A stretch of DNA of 64,000 bases from Gordionus sp. m RMFG-2023. Its lineage: Eukaryota > Nematomorpha > Gordioida > Chordodea > Parachordodidae. Position 1 is the stretch's first letter, and each line of letters starts with the position of its first letter. Both the position numbers and the translations under genes were made by a program. This document shows, piece after piece, positions 13,689-25,708 of the stretch. Under the pieces are notes generated by a model that had not been told where the DNA came from, made no database searches, and saw nothing but the letters and a program-made list of their open reading frames with translations. The stretch is from contig NC_088779.1 in NCBI RefSeq assembly GCF_954871325.1, positions 11,286,846 to 11,350,845 on the forward strand. Reading direction: 5' to 3'.

Positions 13689-13948
13689 ATGGGCCACTTT
13701 CCAAAAATGATAGTTAACATTGATAAATCACGTGATATTGACAAGAAAGCTTTGTATTCTTTTTTATTTTATATTAATTATGTTTGTAAGATGATTTTTA
13801 ATTCCAATTTATTTTCAAAATAATTTTTTATAACATAAACTTTAATTTAAAAATTTATTGTGTATTTAGGAATAGCAAATATGAACCTTTTGATTGGATT
13901 AAAAAGAAACCTATTTGGCGATTTATTAGGCCTAATAAACCTATATAA
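13689..13948 (+). CDS. Possible small two-exon gene beside the CBS start (unrecognised)
   Basis: On the strand opposite CBS, 57 bases from its ATG, a frame starts MGHFPKMIVNIDKSRD. After a plausible donor (gtaaga near 13787) and an acceptor near 13870 a second open segment reads KYEPFDWIKKKPIWRF and ends with TAA at 13946-13948. The amino-acid make-up looks more like protein than chance, but the junction phase does not fit cleanly and I recognise no family. If real, it would encode a basic protein of about 60 residues sharing a bidirectional promoter region with CBS. Confidence 0.25.
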
Positions 13949-14444
13949 TATAAATATATTATTTTATAAATGAATTTAAAGCTAACATTCAAAAAATATT
14001 AATAAATATTCCAGGTTATAATTAATCATATTTTATTGTTAATAAAATTGAAGAGAGAAGAACTCCTAGCAATTTTGCAATCAACAATATCGAGCTTTCA
14101 TAATACTCTTAAAAATCTAGTTTTGATTGCACACCCAAAACATCTGCCAGTGAAAGCTCAACAGCAAAGTCTGACATGGTTATAACTATTTTCATTATGG
14201 TACTGGCGATGACAGGATAAGGATTTTAAACGCTTTTATAAGTACATCCAACACTTCCAAGGAGAACAGGCCGAGTTTTTTTGGAGGGTGGAATTTTAAA
14301 GTGATCGACTTTTTGTTTATCTATTGATTTTTCTTTCTTTTATATTCTTAATATATTTTATATTAAAGTTCAAAATTTGTATTTTTTGTTAAACGATTTA
14401 AAGTTATTTTTATTATTTCAAAATTTACTTTTACCTTAGATTAT

Positions 14445-14600
14445 CAGTGGCGTCGCTAGGGAGGGGCGCAGGGGCTCGAGCCCTCTGAAAAGTTTGAATA
14501 GCCTCCTGAAGCAAACAATTTTATTTAATGGCTCCTTAAAATCCCCTCGAGCTAAAAATAAATGTTTTTAATTGCCCTCTGAATAACTTCATTATAATTC
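14445..14600 (+). mobile_element. hAT-type element end (CAGTGGCGTCGCTAGG terminus)
   Basis: The sequence at 14445 begins CAGTGGCGTCGCTAGG, a typical hAT terminus, and continues into a GC-rich stretch. Its mate end was not found, so the right limit is arbitrary; a related sequence near 15621 (gccatcgctagg) is in the same orientation. The small element at 37907-38079 shows similar ends and shared subterminal words. Confidence 0.45.
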
Positions 14601-17600
14601 TATTGAGTAATATACGGATTTAATTTTATTAAAAAATTAATAAGACAATCTATATTTTTATTAAATGAATACTATTTTAATTATTAGATAAGATTATTAC
14701 ATATAAATTACACTATGTCAGCTTGCAATCAAATTCTATGTTAAAAATATAACAATATCACTCACTAAATATTAATTTAGCCTTAACAGTTGAAGCTTAA
14801 TTGACTTTTATAATTTAAATTATTATATAACCCTAATTAAATAAATATAATCATTTATTAATTAAAAAAATGATTTAATATTTTAGCCGAGTTCAAAATC
14901 ACTAATCAACTATATTACTGATTTTTAAATTTAATTGTCATGTCTCTTCCTAAAATTATTTTCAAGGTCCAAATCCAAAAAGTATAAGAGATTTATTTAT
15001 AAAAAGTAAGTAGACATATAGTTTATAATCCTCTATTATATATAATTTTTTATAAAATATTAGGTAAAATGCCACTTTTACAGACGTATCTAATAGTTAT
15101 ATAATATATTACAGTTTATATTTTTAAAATTTTACTAATAAATGCTTTTGATAATATATAAGTAAAATTTGCTTACAAATATTTAACGCCATCTATTAAT
15201 TTATTAATTAAAATTAAGCGTATTATTATTCATCCCACAATGGATGTAATAAATTAGATATTATTTCTTCTCTTTTTTATGTGTTTTTAGGAAGCTATTT
15301 TCTTCTTATTCGGAATATAGATTTGAGTTAAATTTTCGATACGATTATATTTTAATATTATTACAAACTACTATTATTTTAAGATATAATATACCAACTA
15401 TAGATGGTGCGACAATAATATATAAAATCTTAATTGCTTTCATGATATCACTCTGGTTCTTATTTTGTAGTTACAAAATGTTTCATTTCTAATATGGCAT
15501 TTTTGTCGTGTAAATAACTCAAGGCTTCAATTTATTTGCATAATTTCTTTTAAAGGTTTTTAGTGTTTTTGTTTTATCAATTTATCTAACAGAATAAATT
15601 CTGATATGGGTTACCATCGTGAGTGCCATCGCTAGGACTGCAAATTAACCAGCATCTATTATTTGTGTGGCTATGTAATTTATGATTATTACTACAGCGG
15701 CTGAGAGCATATGATCGCATATTTTAGATAAGCAATAATGGTCAACTGTGTAGTCGTTTATATACCATTAAAAACGGAAGATAATCTTTTAGAAATTTAA
15801 TATCATACAATAATTTTCTCGATTACTTATCTAGCTTCCATCATGTCATCTAAGAGGAAGCTCAACCACCATATAGTTTTTGATTTGGATTGGTGGTTTA
15901 TATTCTCTTCTTCAAGAATTGTTGATTTGGTAATGTCTATAAATTTTTTTTTATTAGTCCATTCTATAAAACATTGTCTAAAATGTTAATAGAGAGTTAT
16001 ATTAGTTTCATAATCCCATCTAGACCATGAGCCGAATCCCGATGAAAAGATAGGATATTTTTAATAATTATATCCTTTATTTAATCCAAAAAAAATAAAT
16101 GGTGTAATAATACCATCATGATATAATTAAATCGTTAGTTAAGATTTATATTTCATTTTACAAGGATTAATATCCATATTTATTTGAAGATATTTGATTT
16201 CATTTCTTTCTTGATATTCTTTTATGTGTTTTATTTATTTATATATTTCGAAATTAAGGTTTATTGCAATGGTAGGAGAGGGGCTACTAGGAGATAAACC
16301 CTCTTGCTCATTTTTCTTTATTTTTTAGCCCCATTTCTAAATTTTATAATTGAGCACCCTCCTCTCATCCGTCAAAAGATCTTTAATTTTTTTTTCAAAA
16401 GTGCTAAATATGTTCCTTTTCTAATTATTATTGTCATTAAAATTTTTAAAAATTTTAAAGTTGAAATTTTTTAATATATTTTAGCCACATAAAAGATGGA
16501 ATTTATTTTCCAATATTTTTATAAAAATTTTATGTCGTAGCCGCTTCTGCTTTATTTAAGCTATAGAAAGCTCTCCATCAACAAGTAGTATTAAAAAATA
16601 GCTCCATTTTATCAGGTTTCGAGCCAGCATTAAAAAGACCAAATTTTTAATGGAAAAACTATCATTTTAGCCTCTTGAGTTTAAACCTTAAGGATAGCTC
16701 AATCTTGAAAAAATGTACTCTTGTCTCGAATCTGTGATTTTTTTTTACTATTAGGATTGAGCCGATTAACAAAGGTAAAGGAACGAAATGGTTCAGATTT
16801 AACAAAATCTCTTAAAAGTTTTCAATTTTTTAATCAAATTCTTATGTGTCCTTTTGCCAATGAACCATTTTTGATTGAAAATAAATCATTAGGAACATGT
16901 TGACAATAATAAAATATTACGTAGGCAGCGTCCACATGGAAGAAAATTTATTGGAAGCAATCCCCCTAGAAAATTACCCCTACCCTCATAAAAGAGATTT
17001 GCACCCATTATGTATAAAAATCCGAGAATGCAAATTATTCTTACACTGAGCCACTATTAATAACTTTCAAACAAACATAATTAAACACTTTCAGCCTCAT
17101 GATAATCGGTACTATAATCTTATCTGTGAATGAATGAGAAGAAAAATATATATTAATAAATAAAATAATAATGTTTATTTTCCCTACCCTCCTTGGATGT
17201 CTACCCTCTAATTACACTTATATTTAAAATATACTATTAAAATGTAAGAGTAAAAATAGATAAATTTATAATTACTCTAGAAAATACACCCAGTAGGGTT
17301 AATAGATCGCTTTAAAACGAAGGTAAATAAGATTTGAATAAATTTGAATCAAATTATTTTTTAATTCAAGAATTCTAATGTATAGATAAATTGATGTGTG
17401 TTTTTCGTATTGTGTATTTTAAAATGTTTCATTTGGATGTTTTTTGATTCGTGTAGTGAACATTATTTAGTGAGGACATCGTCACGATGATATGATGTAG
17501 AAATGACATCGGCAAAGTATAATAAAAATTTTAAAAATATACTAATTTCTCTAATTTTTTCTTATGTTATGTTCTTCACAAATATATTATAAAAAATGGC

Positions 17601-18289
17601 ATTTTTTGCTATTCATTTAAATTTTATCAAGGGATTCATATAGTTGAACACTATTTAAAGTATGAATTTATATATTTTATAAATAATTAAATTTTATATG
17701 ATATATAAAAGTTTTTACATATTAAAAGAAATAAGTTTTTTAATAAATAAAAGGAATAAGTTTTTTAATAAATAAAAGAAATTTTTTATTCACTTAAAAA
17801 TATTTATTTTAATCATGGCAAATAAATTATGTTAAAAAATACATGGTATTTATTTATATTAATTTAAATTTTCAAAAAAAAATATTCATAAAGTTTTGCG
17901 ATCGTGAATGTCTTCCTTTTTTTAAAGGTGAACTTGAACGTGAACGTGTTCGATTATTGTCAATGAACATTGAACGCTAACGCTCGATCTTTTTAGAAAT
18001 GTTTACTTCACTAAACTTAAGTCATATTTAATGAAAACCTGTTTTATTATCTATTGCTTGAATGTAAAGCTTAATAAATAATAAAAAAATAAATATAATC
18101 CATGTTGGAGAGTTCGAATTCTGTTTGTCCAACTTTGAATGTGCATAACTTTGGATCCTGTCGTTAAATTTTGATGGGATTTGCAGAAAACATTGATAAT
18201 AATTTACCCGTCTCTGAATTTCTAAAATTTTATGGACTATTTTTAGAATTAACAGATTTATTGCTACATTCTTCGATTAATTTATTCCT

Positions 18290-18341
18290 TCATTCATTCA
18301 TTCATATTTATTTATTCATTCATTCCTTTATTCATTTATTA
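18290..18341. repeat. (ATTC)n-like simple repeat
   Basis: Imperfect run of attc and attt units, enough to create a spurious plus-strand ORF. Confidence 0.8.
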
Positions 18342-18534
18342 AACTTACTCCAAAAGAGTTTTAACGTGCTCCATTTGTAACAAATGCTATATAAAATTAT
18401 TCTTTTATTCGAAAAATCACATAATGTAAATAAAGTTTTAATTTAAAAAAAAATTATATTGGCAAATAAATAATACCAATATTTAATAAGTTTATAAAAA
18501 TTATATAACACAACATGGGTTATAATCATAATAA

Positions 18535-19542
18535 CTATTTTTTATGGTATGAATATTTATGGAATAATTCTTTATGTTCCTGTTTATATTTATACGGATC
18601 ATAACGATAGTGCTTAAATTTGCTCTCGTGATCACCGTAGGCTTTATGCAAAGTTGCCATATAAGCAGCAGTTCCATGCGGATCTCCGTAATTGTGATTT
18701 TTATTAGTATATGCGGAAAAACCATCCTTGCTGTTATAACCGAAAGAGGGATCATCATTACCGTAACCTTTGTAGTTGCCCTTACCTTTTGAATAAAATA
18801 TAACTTACAACCTTATTTGTTAAATATTAATGATGATTATCAATATTTTGCACCAATCATATCCAAAGATGGAAGGTGAGGGGGGAAATAAAATTATTCC
18901 TCGTATCTACGAGCCTATTTTAAAATTTAAAAAAAAATGAAATTTGATTTTGGACTTTTTTTATCATATGATCATATTCCTTTGTTCAGTTGAATATGTT
19001 CGTATTGTCATGATATCGTGTTAAATATAATTTGTAAAGCACATATTCTGTGATTGTTAAAAGAAAAATAATTCTTAGTTTTTTTTAATATACTATAATA
19101 AAAAAACTCTGTTCTACGCCCACAAAATTATATTTTGTCTGTGCTCTTTATCTTATCTATCTGAGAGAGAAAATTCTGAAACAATTTAATAATTTTTAAA
19201 TGACTAGCATAATAAGCAAATATTATAACTCATATTACTATATAATCCATAATAAAATCCTATTTTCTTCAAAAATTTGCTGAAGTTGGCATTCTTGTAT
19301 TCGGGTTGCCTGTATCCGTTGTGTTCATTGGTCCCATGATTTTTACTATAAGACTTCAACACTTTGTTTATCAACCCCAGATCGTTGTGCTTTCCGTACC
19401 CGTCTTCTTGGATATCGTCATAGCCCTTATCGTCATCATGATATTCGCCTCCGTTATCATCATAATTCAATTCGAATTGACCTCTTACACCGTTCAAATT
19501 ATGGTAGAACAGACCTACGAGGCTTAGAATGACTAGATACAT
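18535..19542 (-). CDS. Secreted Gly/Tyr/Lys/His-rich protein, two exons, about 184 aa
   Basis: Exon 1 is 19542-19239 and exon 2 is 18785-18535 (stop TAG 18535-18537). The donor GTAATATG and an acceptor ending CAAAAG join in phase, restoring serine at the border (LYSKGNYKGYG). The N-terminus MYLVILSLVGLFYHN followed by polar sequence is a good signal peptide. The mature part is acidic and low-complexity at first (YDDNGGEYHDDDKGYDD), then basic and rich in Gly, Tyr, Asn, Lys and His, ending FHKYSYHKK. No cysteine bonding pattern or known domain is visible. An acceptor-like AG just before the ATG allows a 5' UTR exon. The make-up suits a structural or matrix protein (cuticle, glue, silk-like), but this is inference. 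It is divergent from the Ig-domain gene about 0.6 kb away. Confidence 0.75.
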
Positions 19543-20150
19543 CTGTATTATATAATATTTTTGAGATTTTTATTAAAACCTAGTAAAGGTCAAAGGAGCT
19601 AGACACTTTATAGAGATTTAATTATCTGTTTATATTCAAATATAATGGTCAAAAATCCCATTTACAGGGCAAAATCTGCTTATAATTTCCCAAGTATATT
19701 TTTATTTGAAGCATCTGACTTAAAGAACTAGCCATATCCCATTTAAAAGGAATTAATGTTCATAGGCAAGTATAATTAATCAACAATATTTTGTAAATGT
19801 CGTAAATGATGTAAATATGCATAAATTAATAATACAGCAGGGATGGGGGAGGGGGTGGGGTATATAAAGTAAATATAGTATTCAAACACAATGGATCATT
19901 ATTAAAACTTCTAAATATTAATAATTTTGACCCGAAATCAAAAGGTTATAAAGAAAAATGCGAAAATTTTGCACATGAGCTATACGGTACTCTTAAAATA
20001 CTTTATATAAATCCTAATATTTTGTTAAAAATTGGAATTAATGTATTCTTTTAATTCGTTTCAAACTTAATATTTAAAAAAAATTAATTTGAATAATATT
20101 AAATTTAAATATAAAGTAATAACTTGATATTTGAAAGAGTAAAAACATAA
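19543..20150. other. Region between two divergent genes
   Basis: About 600 bases, A/T-rich, with a G-rich stretch near 19843-19860 (ggggga and ggggtggggt). It may contain the promoters of both neighbours, but I cannot point to a defined element. Confidence 0.5.
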
Positions 20151-20207
20151 ATTGATATATCTGGAAGAGAGTATATATTCCGCCCTTTAATTTATTGGTT
20201 TTATATT

Positions 20208-21959
20208 TTGATTATTGCCAACGTCATATCAATTGACAGGCCGAGTAAGTCTTCTTATGATTTAGGGGATCCTATATGCTTCCTAACTCAAAGATGGTGT
20301 TACTTGCTAAGTTATGTGGGTGCCAAGATTAACGTCACATTCGATTATCCGGGCCATCTTAAAATGATACAGGTTACTTGGTATAGAGGCATAGTCTTCT
20401 TTGGCAAGAATAGTTTTAAACGCTTTTACCCTGTAATGCGTGATAGCAATATCGTCAATATCCTATCTTACAAAATTATCAATGGTAGTATTTACACTGC
20501 GATCACTTTAATAATCTATCCCGTTACCGATATGGACATTGATTTAAATTCATTTCACTTATACCTTTCTCCTCGTGACAATCAAACATATGACAAAAAA
20601 ATTGACGATCAATCTTTTGACGATAATGTCGAGAATGAAACATTTAACCAGGGAATCATGACGCCAGCGAGTTTTATAGATTTAATGATAGATATATTGC
20701 CTATAAATTTGGGATATCAATCCTTGGGTACAAGTGTAACAATAAATTTGGAGGAATATATGACCTTGCCTGTTAAATTTGGCCCTATTTTGTGGGGTAA
20801 AGAACAATTATTATTAAGAAAATACCAAAACGTTAGCATTATCAAAAATTATAAATATTATGGCACCATTCTTATTCTTCATTTAAGGAGTCAGGGAGAT
20901 TATGGAGTGTACTTCGCTTTAGTTTTAAGCGATAAAGACTATTTATTAGCTAAAAGACGCTTCTGGTTACCAAAAGGTGATGAGCCTTTAGATAATATTC
21001 AAAACATATGGTCAATATACAAGTCCCCAAACATCAGAAACAACTTACTACATCATTTAATACTTTTTAATGCCACCATAAATGGGGAGGCACAAGATGG
21101 AAATTGCGATAAAATGCAAAGATTAAAAACGTCATCCAATAATAATTTATTTTGCCAGCCATTTATGTCAAATATAATTTTAGATTGTGAAAGTCAAATG
21201 ATGAAAGTAAACAAGATGCTTTTCCCTATTTCAAACAACTCATATGAATGGCGATTTAAAGATAAATTGATTCAAAGTTTAAATTTTAGCAATATCCACA
21301 TAACTGGGAATACTTTGTTTATAAATCAATTGACTCATTTAAACAGCGGCATTTACACTTGTATTAAATCTCACAATCAAAAAGACATTGAACCTATTCA
21401 TTTTCAAATAATTATTTATACTAGAATCTATATTAAAATCGGGTTGCGAATAGCCTTCAGAATCCACAATTGTCATTTGACTACAGCAGAACTTTTGCAT
21501 ATTTTTATAAAAACTTATGTAGATAATAGAATTTGCCATTATTATGATTGTTCGGTCAGAGAGATTGGCGCTCAAGATATAAGATGCCCTAATGAAACAC
21601 TTACAAATGATGAAACTTCGACTACCGCTTATTACGGCAAAATAACAATCGATCCATTCGGCAAATATAAACATCGCTATTTATATCTCAATTATGAGTT
21701 ATATCCAAAGAGATTTGATTCCATTTTTCGCATGGTTCCCGAGAATGCTCTGCGACTTGAGAAAGATTTAAGATCATTGATTGATTCCAGGTTCAAAAAT
21801 AAAGAGCAGCAGCAAGTTGAAAAAATTAATTACGATAAATTTTTCTTATTCAACCGTTTGCATGTTTCACATATCGATATTACTACCGAACTCATGTGCC
21901 CACCAAACTTTAAAATGTTTCAAAATGATGCAAAGAGTGAACATGAATGTGTGGCATAA
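20208..21959 (+). CDS. Extracellular Ig-domain protein, possible ZPBP/Sp38 relative (5' end uncertain)
   Basis: A 583-residue frame without introns ends with TAA at 21957-21959, followed at once by an AATAAA signal. The listed start is a TTG; the frame is open back to 20151 and reads a hydrophobic stretch (PLIYWFYILIIANV) like a signal peptide, so an upstream exon probably supplies the ATG. Residues 35-120 and 170-250 are Ig-like folds with tryptophan but no usual cysteine pair (DYGVYFAL replaces D-x-G-x-Y-x-C). Residues 321-404 form a canonical Ig domain: Cys327, Trp348, SGIYTC with Cys385. The rest has spaced cysteines (422, 443, 448, 460) and ends LMCPPNFKMF..HEC, like the start of a GCC2/GCC3 cysteine module. 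Ig domain, cysteine region and CPPGF-like end in that order recall sperm ZPBP (Sp38); this is architecture from memory, not an alignment. Several N-glycosylation sites suit an exported protein. Confidence 0.7.
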   Translation: MIIANVISIDRPSKSSYDLGDPICFLTQRWCYLLSYVGAKINVTFDYPGHLKMIQVTWYRGIVFFGKNSFKRFYPVMRDSNIVNILSYKIINGSIYTAITLIIYPVTDMDIDLNSFHLYLSPRDNQTYDKKIDDQSFDDNVENETFNQGIMTPASFIDLMIDILPINLGYQSLGTSVTINLEEYMTLPVKFGPILWGKEQLLLRKYQNVSIIKNYKYYGTILILHLRSQGDYGVYFALVLSDKDYLLAKRRFWLPKGDEPLDNIQNIWSIYKSPNIRNNLLHHLILFNATINGEAQDGNCDKMQRLKTSSNNNLFCQPFMSNIILDCESQMMKVNKMLFPISNNSYEWRFKDKLIQSLNFSNIHITGNTLFINQLTHLNSGIYTCIKSHNQKDIEPIHFQIIIYTRIYIKIGLRIAFRIHNCHLTTAELLHIFIKTYVDNRICHYYDCSVREIGAQDIRCPNETLTNDETSTTAYYGKITIDPFGKYKHRYLYLNYELYPKRFDSIFRMVPENALRLEKDLRSLIDSRFKNKEQQQVEKINYDKFFLFNRLHVSHIDITTELMCPPNFKMFQNDAKSEHECVA

Positions 21960-24557
21960 TAATAATAAAATTATTACCTAAGAAAGTTTTTAAAAAAATA
22001 TATATTATCTACCTTCAAAACAATGTTAGATGCCATAGATGAGAATTATAAGTAGCCATTAAAAGGATGATAGAATAAATTTCAATTGATAAATTATATA
22101 CCTCTACCTATAATTAAATCAGTGTGGAAGAAAGTTAGAGGAAATTTTGTTAATGTATAAAAGTTTTCATTATAAGAACATCATAGTATCTTATATTATT
22201 AGTATGCCTACTAACTAGTATTCATTTTTAATTTTAAAAGAATATATTATATTCTATAACAAAGAATTTCCTTATATTAGCTTATTTTACTTCAATGCAT
22301 GTTAGAGAAAGTTTGATTTAAAAATTGAAAATCAAATAATTTATTTATATTTCATACAAAATGCCTTTATTTTTACACCATATATATAATATGCAAAGTT
22401 TACGATGTCAAAAAAATATAATATAACAGGAATTTATCTATTCTTAATGTTTAATGAAAGTAATATTTATTAATATAAATTTTATATATAACCAAGGGTT
22501 AACCCATAGTTTGAAATAATTTCTTTATATCAATATATTTTATTATTTTTTAATGGTTTATTTGACAGTTTACCGTTGATATTTCCCATAACAAAATGGT
22601 GTTTTTCCCCAAGAACGGAAATCTTTTAAAATTCTAACCCCATTACTAGATTCTAGGACGCCTTATGTCAAAGTTTCTTTTCCAGAGGAACAAATTTGTG
22701 ACCATTTTTTTTGTTGAACGACGATTACAATAAACCATGAATAATTTATACCTATATAATCATAAACCTATACTATATAATATGCCTAATATATAAATTA
22801 TAATGTATATTACAAAAATTGTTTTACATTATTTATTTATTTTTATAAAGAATAAAGATAAATAAATCATTTTAATTATATTTAGAAGAATATTTTTGTG
22901 AAAATTTGTTAATATGGTTGTATTATAAAAATTAAGATTTGGAGAAAAAGATTTTTTTTATTTAAAAGGGTCATATTAAAAAGAAAATCCTTTACATTTA
23001 AAGGAGGATGATTTACAATCCTTTGACAAGGAAGGTAAGGTGGTGGTGTATAAAAAAATATTTCAAAATAGGATATTAAACTTTAGCTATATATAAAATA
23101 TATAAGTAAAATTATCTTAAATATCCCATTATGATTTATATTATAATATTTATAGGTTTCTAGATTAAAATTTATACTATTTTTTTAGAAATTTATGATT
23201 TTATATAGCAAATCACAGTAATATTGCAAAAAGAAAAGCCTTTTTAAAAATTTTAATAGCCTGCGAATTGCTATTCGTTAATGTATTCAATAAATTTGTA
23301 TAAGCGGCCATGTCATTAAAAATAAATTAACTTATGTGTATATAATATGTTTTCTTTCTAATAAGTTCTTTAAAATTAATTTAACTTTGTAATAATAATA
23401 AAGTAAATCATATTTTGCACTTAATGATATTTTTTATTCAATTTTTTCCATCAAATCATAAGTATAAAATAAAAGTGAATAAATTAAATGGTGTGTAATT
23501 TTGGAAAAGAAAAGTATGATATATCTTTTGAAACCACTTTGATAAATGAATTAGTTAAAATAAATAAATGTTAATTTTATTTTTTTATAAATTCGTTGAT
23601 TAATATTAAGCCTAGGTATTTTATTTTCTAGATATAGGAGATAAATATCCATTTTATATATTTCTTATCTTATAATATTGTCATAATTACTTCCAAGATT
23701 TCTTGATTTATCTTAATTATAAAAATCAGGAAAAAAAACACATACTTAAGTTTAAATAAATTAAAAAATAAAATAAATTTCTTTGGCGTTATGCTAATTA
23801 CTTATAATAATCCATCGTAAAATGTTGGGTTATTGCTATTATTTAATATGTTGAGTAGCGAAAGTTTTCCCTTTTCTAGAGAGACAAATATTTATTAAAT
23901 TGTCATTTTGAAGTTTTACCTTCGATAAGACATCTTTGTATTGTATTCTATTTTCTATGTAAGTAAAATATAGGGCATATATATGCAACAGTTAATTTGC
24001 TTAACCAGTCATTAGGTAAAAAAATTGTATTTTTGTCATTCATTTCTTATTTGCTCAAACATATTATTACTTTTTACGGGCAAAGAAACTTATTTACGGT
24101 TAATCTATTATATATATATTATGTATAAATTATTTAATAGCAAATCCTTTTGTAATATTGTATAGTGTTTAAGGTCAGTCCGTCAGGTCGAGATTCCATT
24201 TTAGAAACGAATGTGTTCTTAAGGAGGAACCATTTTTTGAACCGTGCCTGACGTATTCATAGAAAATAAAATTAATACAATTAATGAGATATTGGCCCAA
24301 GTTTTTTATATATTTTTAATGAATTTTCAAATATTAATCATTTTGAGATATCCAACAAACCTATGCCGATGTCCTAAAATCCCCGGATATAGGTCCGGCA
24401 CATATATTTATATTTTTTTACTTGTTTAATTATACAATAATAAAAATGATATTCTTACTAAATTACGTAAAATAAGTTTAAAATGAGTTATAGGGTTTGA
24501 AAATTATATACATTTTAAATTTGTAACGATAAGGTAAAATTGCTATTATATCGAATA
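21960..24557. other. Intergenic, no gene seen
   Basis: Very A/T-rich, with no convincing exon or repeat pair. A less biased patch at 24170-24400 has a short open frame but no recognisable product. Confidence 0.6.
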
Positions 24558-25708
24558 CAGGTGCAAAACTAATGGGGAGAGAGGAAATTTCAACCCATCC
24601 CAAATTTGACTATTTTCATAAATATCATTTTAAGCTAATAAAAATTTTAGCCCCCCACCTCCGTCAAAATTTCGCAATATCAATCAGTTAAATTTTATTC
24701 CTATAGCTCACTGCTTTGTAGACAAAAACCAAATTTAGATTTGGTTCAGGTTATTGATTTGGCAGAAAATATATATGAACAGGTAAATAAGAATGAATGT
24801 AGATGAATTTTCATAATATTTATCTAGACCTTGAATCGAAAGCTAAATCTTATGATATAACATTAATAAAACCTCGTCTAGCACCTAGGCAATTGATTTG
24901 ATGTAATATAAATGTTGACTCAACTGAAGAATATTATAAAATATCCATTTTCATCCAATTCTTAGATACTTTTTTATCAAAAAGTACGTTTTTTAGATTT
25001 AAAAAAACAAGTCATTAGCAATCTTCAAATTTTATTACCTAAAGACCCTTCTTCGTTTTCTGATGCCACTATTGGTAAAATTAAATATTTAGAAACTTAT
25101 TTACGAAATACTACTTCCGAATCTCGGCTAAATGGGTTAGCTCTGTTAAATATCCACAGAGATTTGGTTCCAACGACAAACGAAATTCTTGATGAATTTG
25201 CAAATTTCCCACGAAAATTAAAAATCACATTATAATAATAGCATTTAATAAATTTTTATATAATATTGTATTTGATAAGAAGTTATAAAAACCATTTTTT
25301 AAAATTATTTTCTAGTCAATATTTTATACACACTACAATTAGTAATTTCAATAAAAAATTTTATTCTATTTATATATTGTGTGAGAAACTGAGGTTAGTT
25401 TTTACAATTTTATAAAAAAAATGGCACCAGACTTTATTTCAATTTTATAAAAAAATAAATTTATTAAATATAATATATACATAACTTAATATAATAAAAT
25501 TGGTTAAAACCTTTATTTCTTCTTTAAATATTCATGCGAATTAGTAAATAAAAGCTAAAAATATTATTATAATTATTATTTAATATTATGAATAATTTAA
25601 TAGAATAGCTCAAAGATATGACCCAGCCGAAGGCCAGCTAAGGGGAGTTTGGGGAGGAAAATCTGCCAAAAAAATTTCCCCCTATAGGAAAATCCTGGAT
25701 ACGTACTG
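24558..25708 (+). mobile_element. hAT element, internally deleted copy (ZMYM1-like transposase remnants)
   Basis: Starts CAGGTGCAAAAC and ends CCTGGATACGTACTG; flanks atcgaata (24550-24557) and atctaatg (25709-25716) agree at 6 of 8 positions. The sequence is closely similar to 38411-39911 over both ends and the ORF remnants (PNLDLVQVIDLAENI, SRLNGLALLNIHRDLVP). Compared with that copy, roughly 270 bases are missing: the text passes from KIKYLE directly to TYLR, removing most of the C-terminal dimerisation region. Stops and frameshifts are frequent, so it is non-autonomous. Confidence 0.8.

Larger units (their letters stand above)
13949..18534. other. Intergenic, degraded repeats
   Basis: No host gene recognised. 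It holds a hAT-type end at 14445, traces of broken ORFs on both strands (for example 15200-15600 and 16600-16900) too damaged to name, and an ATTC-rich tract at 18290-18341. Confidence 0.6.

Noticed and set aside
18111-18135. gttcgaattc word like a tRNA B box
   Set aside because: No matching A box or cloverleaf stem pairing around it.
18574-19527. Plus-strand ORFs opposite the Gly/Tyr-rich gene
   Set aside because: Hydrophobic antisense shadows; the minus strand has the signal peptide, splice sites and stop.
21339-21674. Minus-strand 111-codon ORF inside the Ig gene
   Set aside because: Shadow of the plus-strand frame, which has clear Ig motifs.
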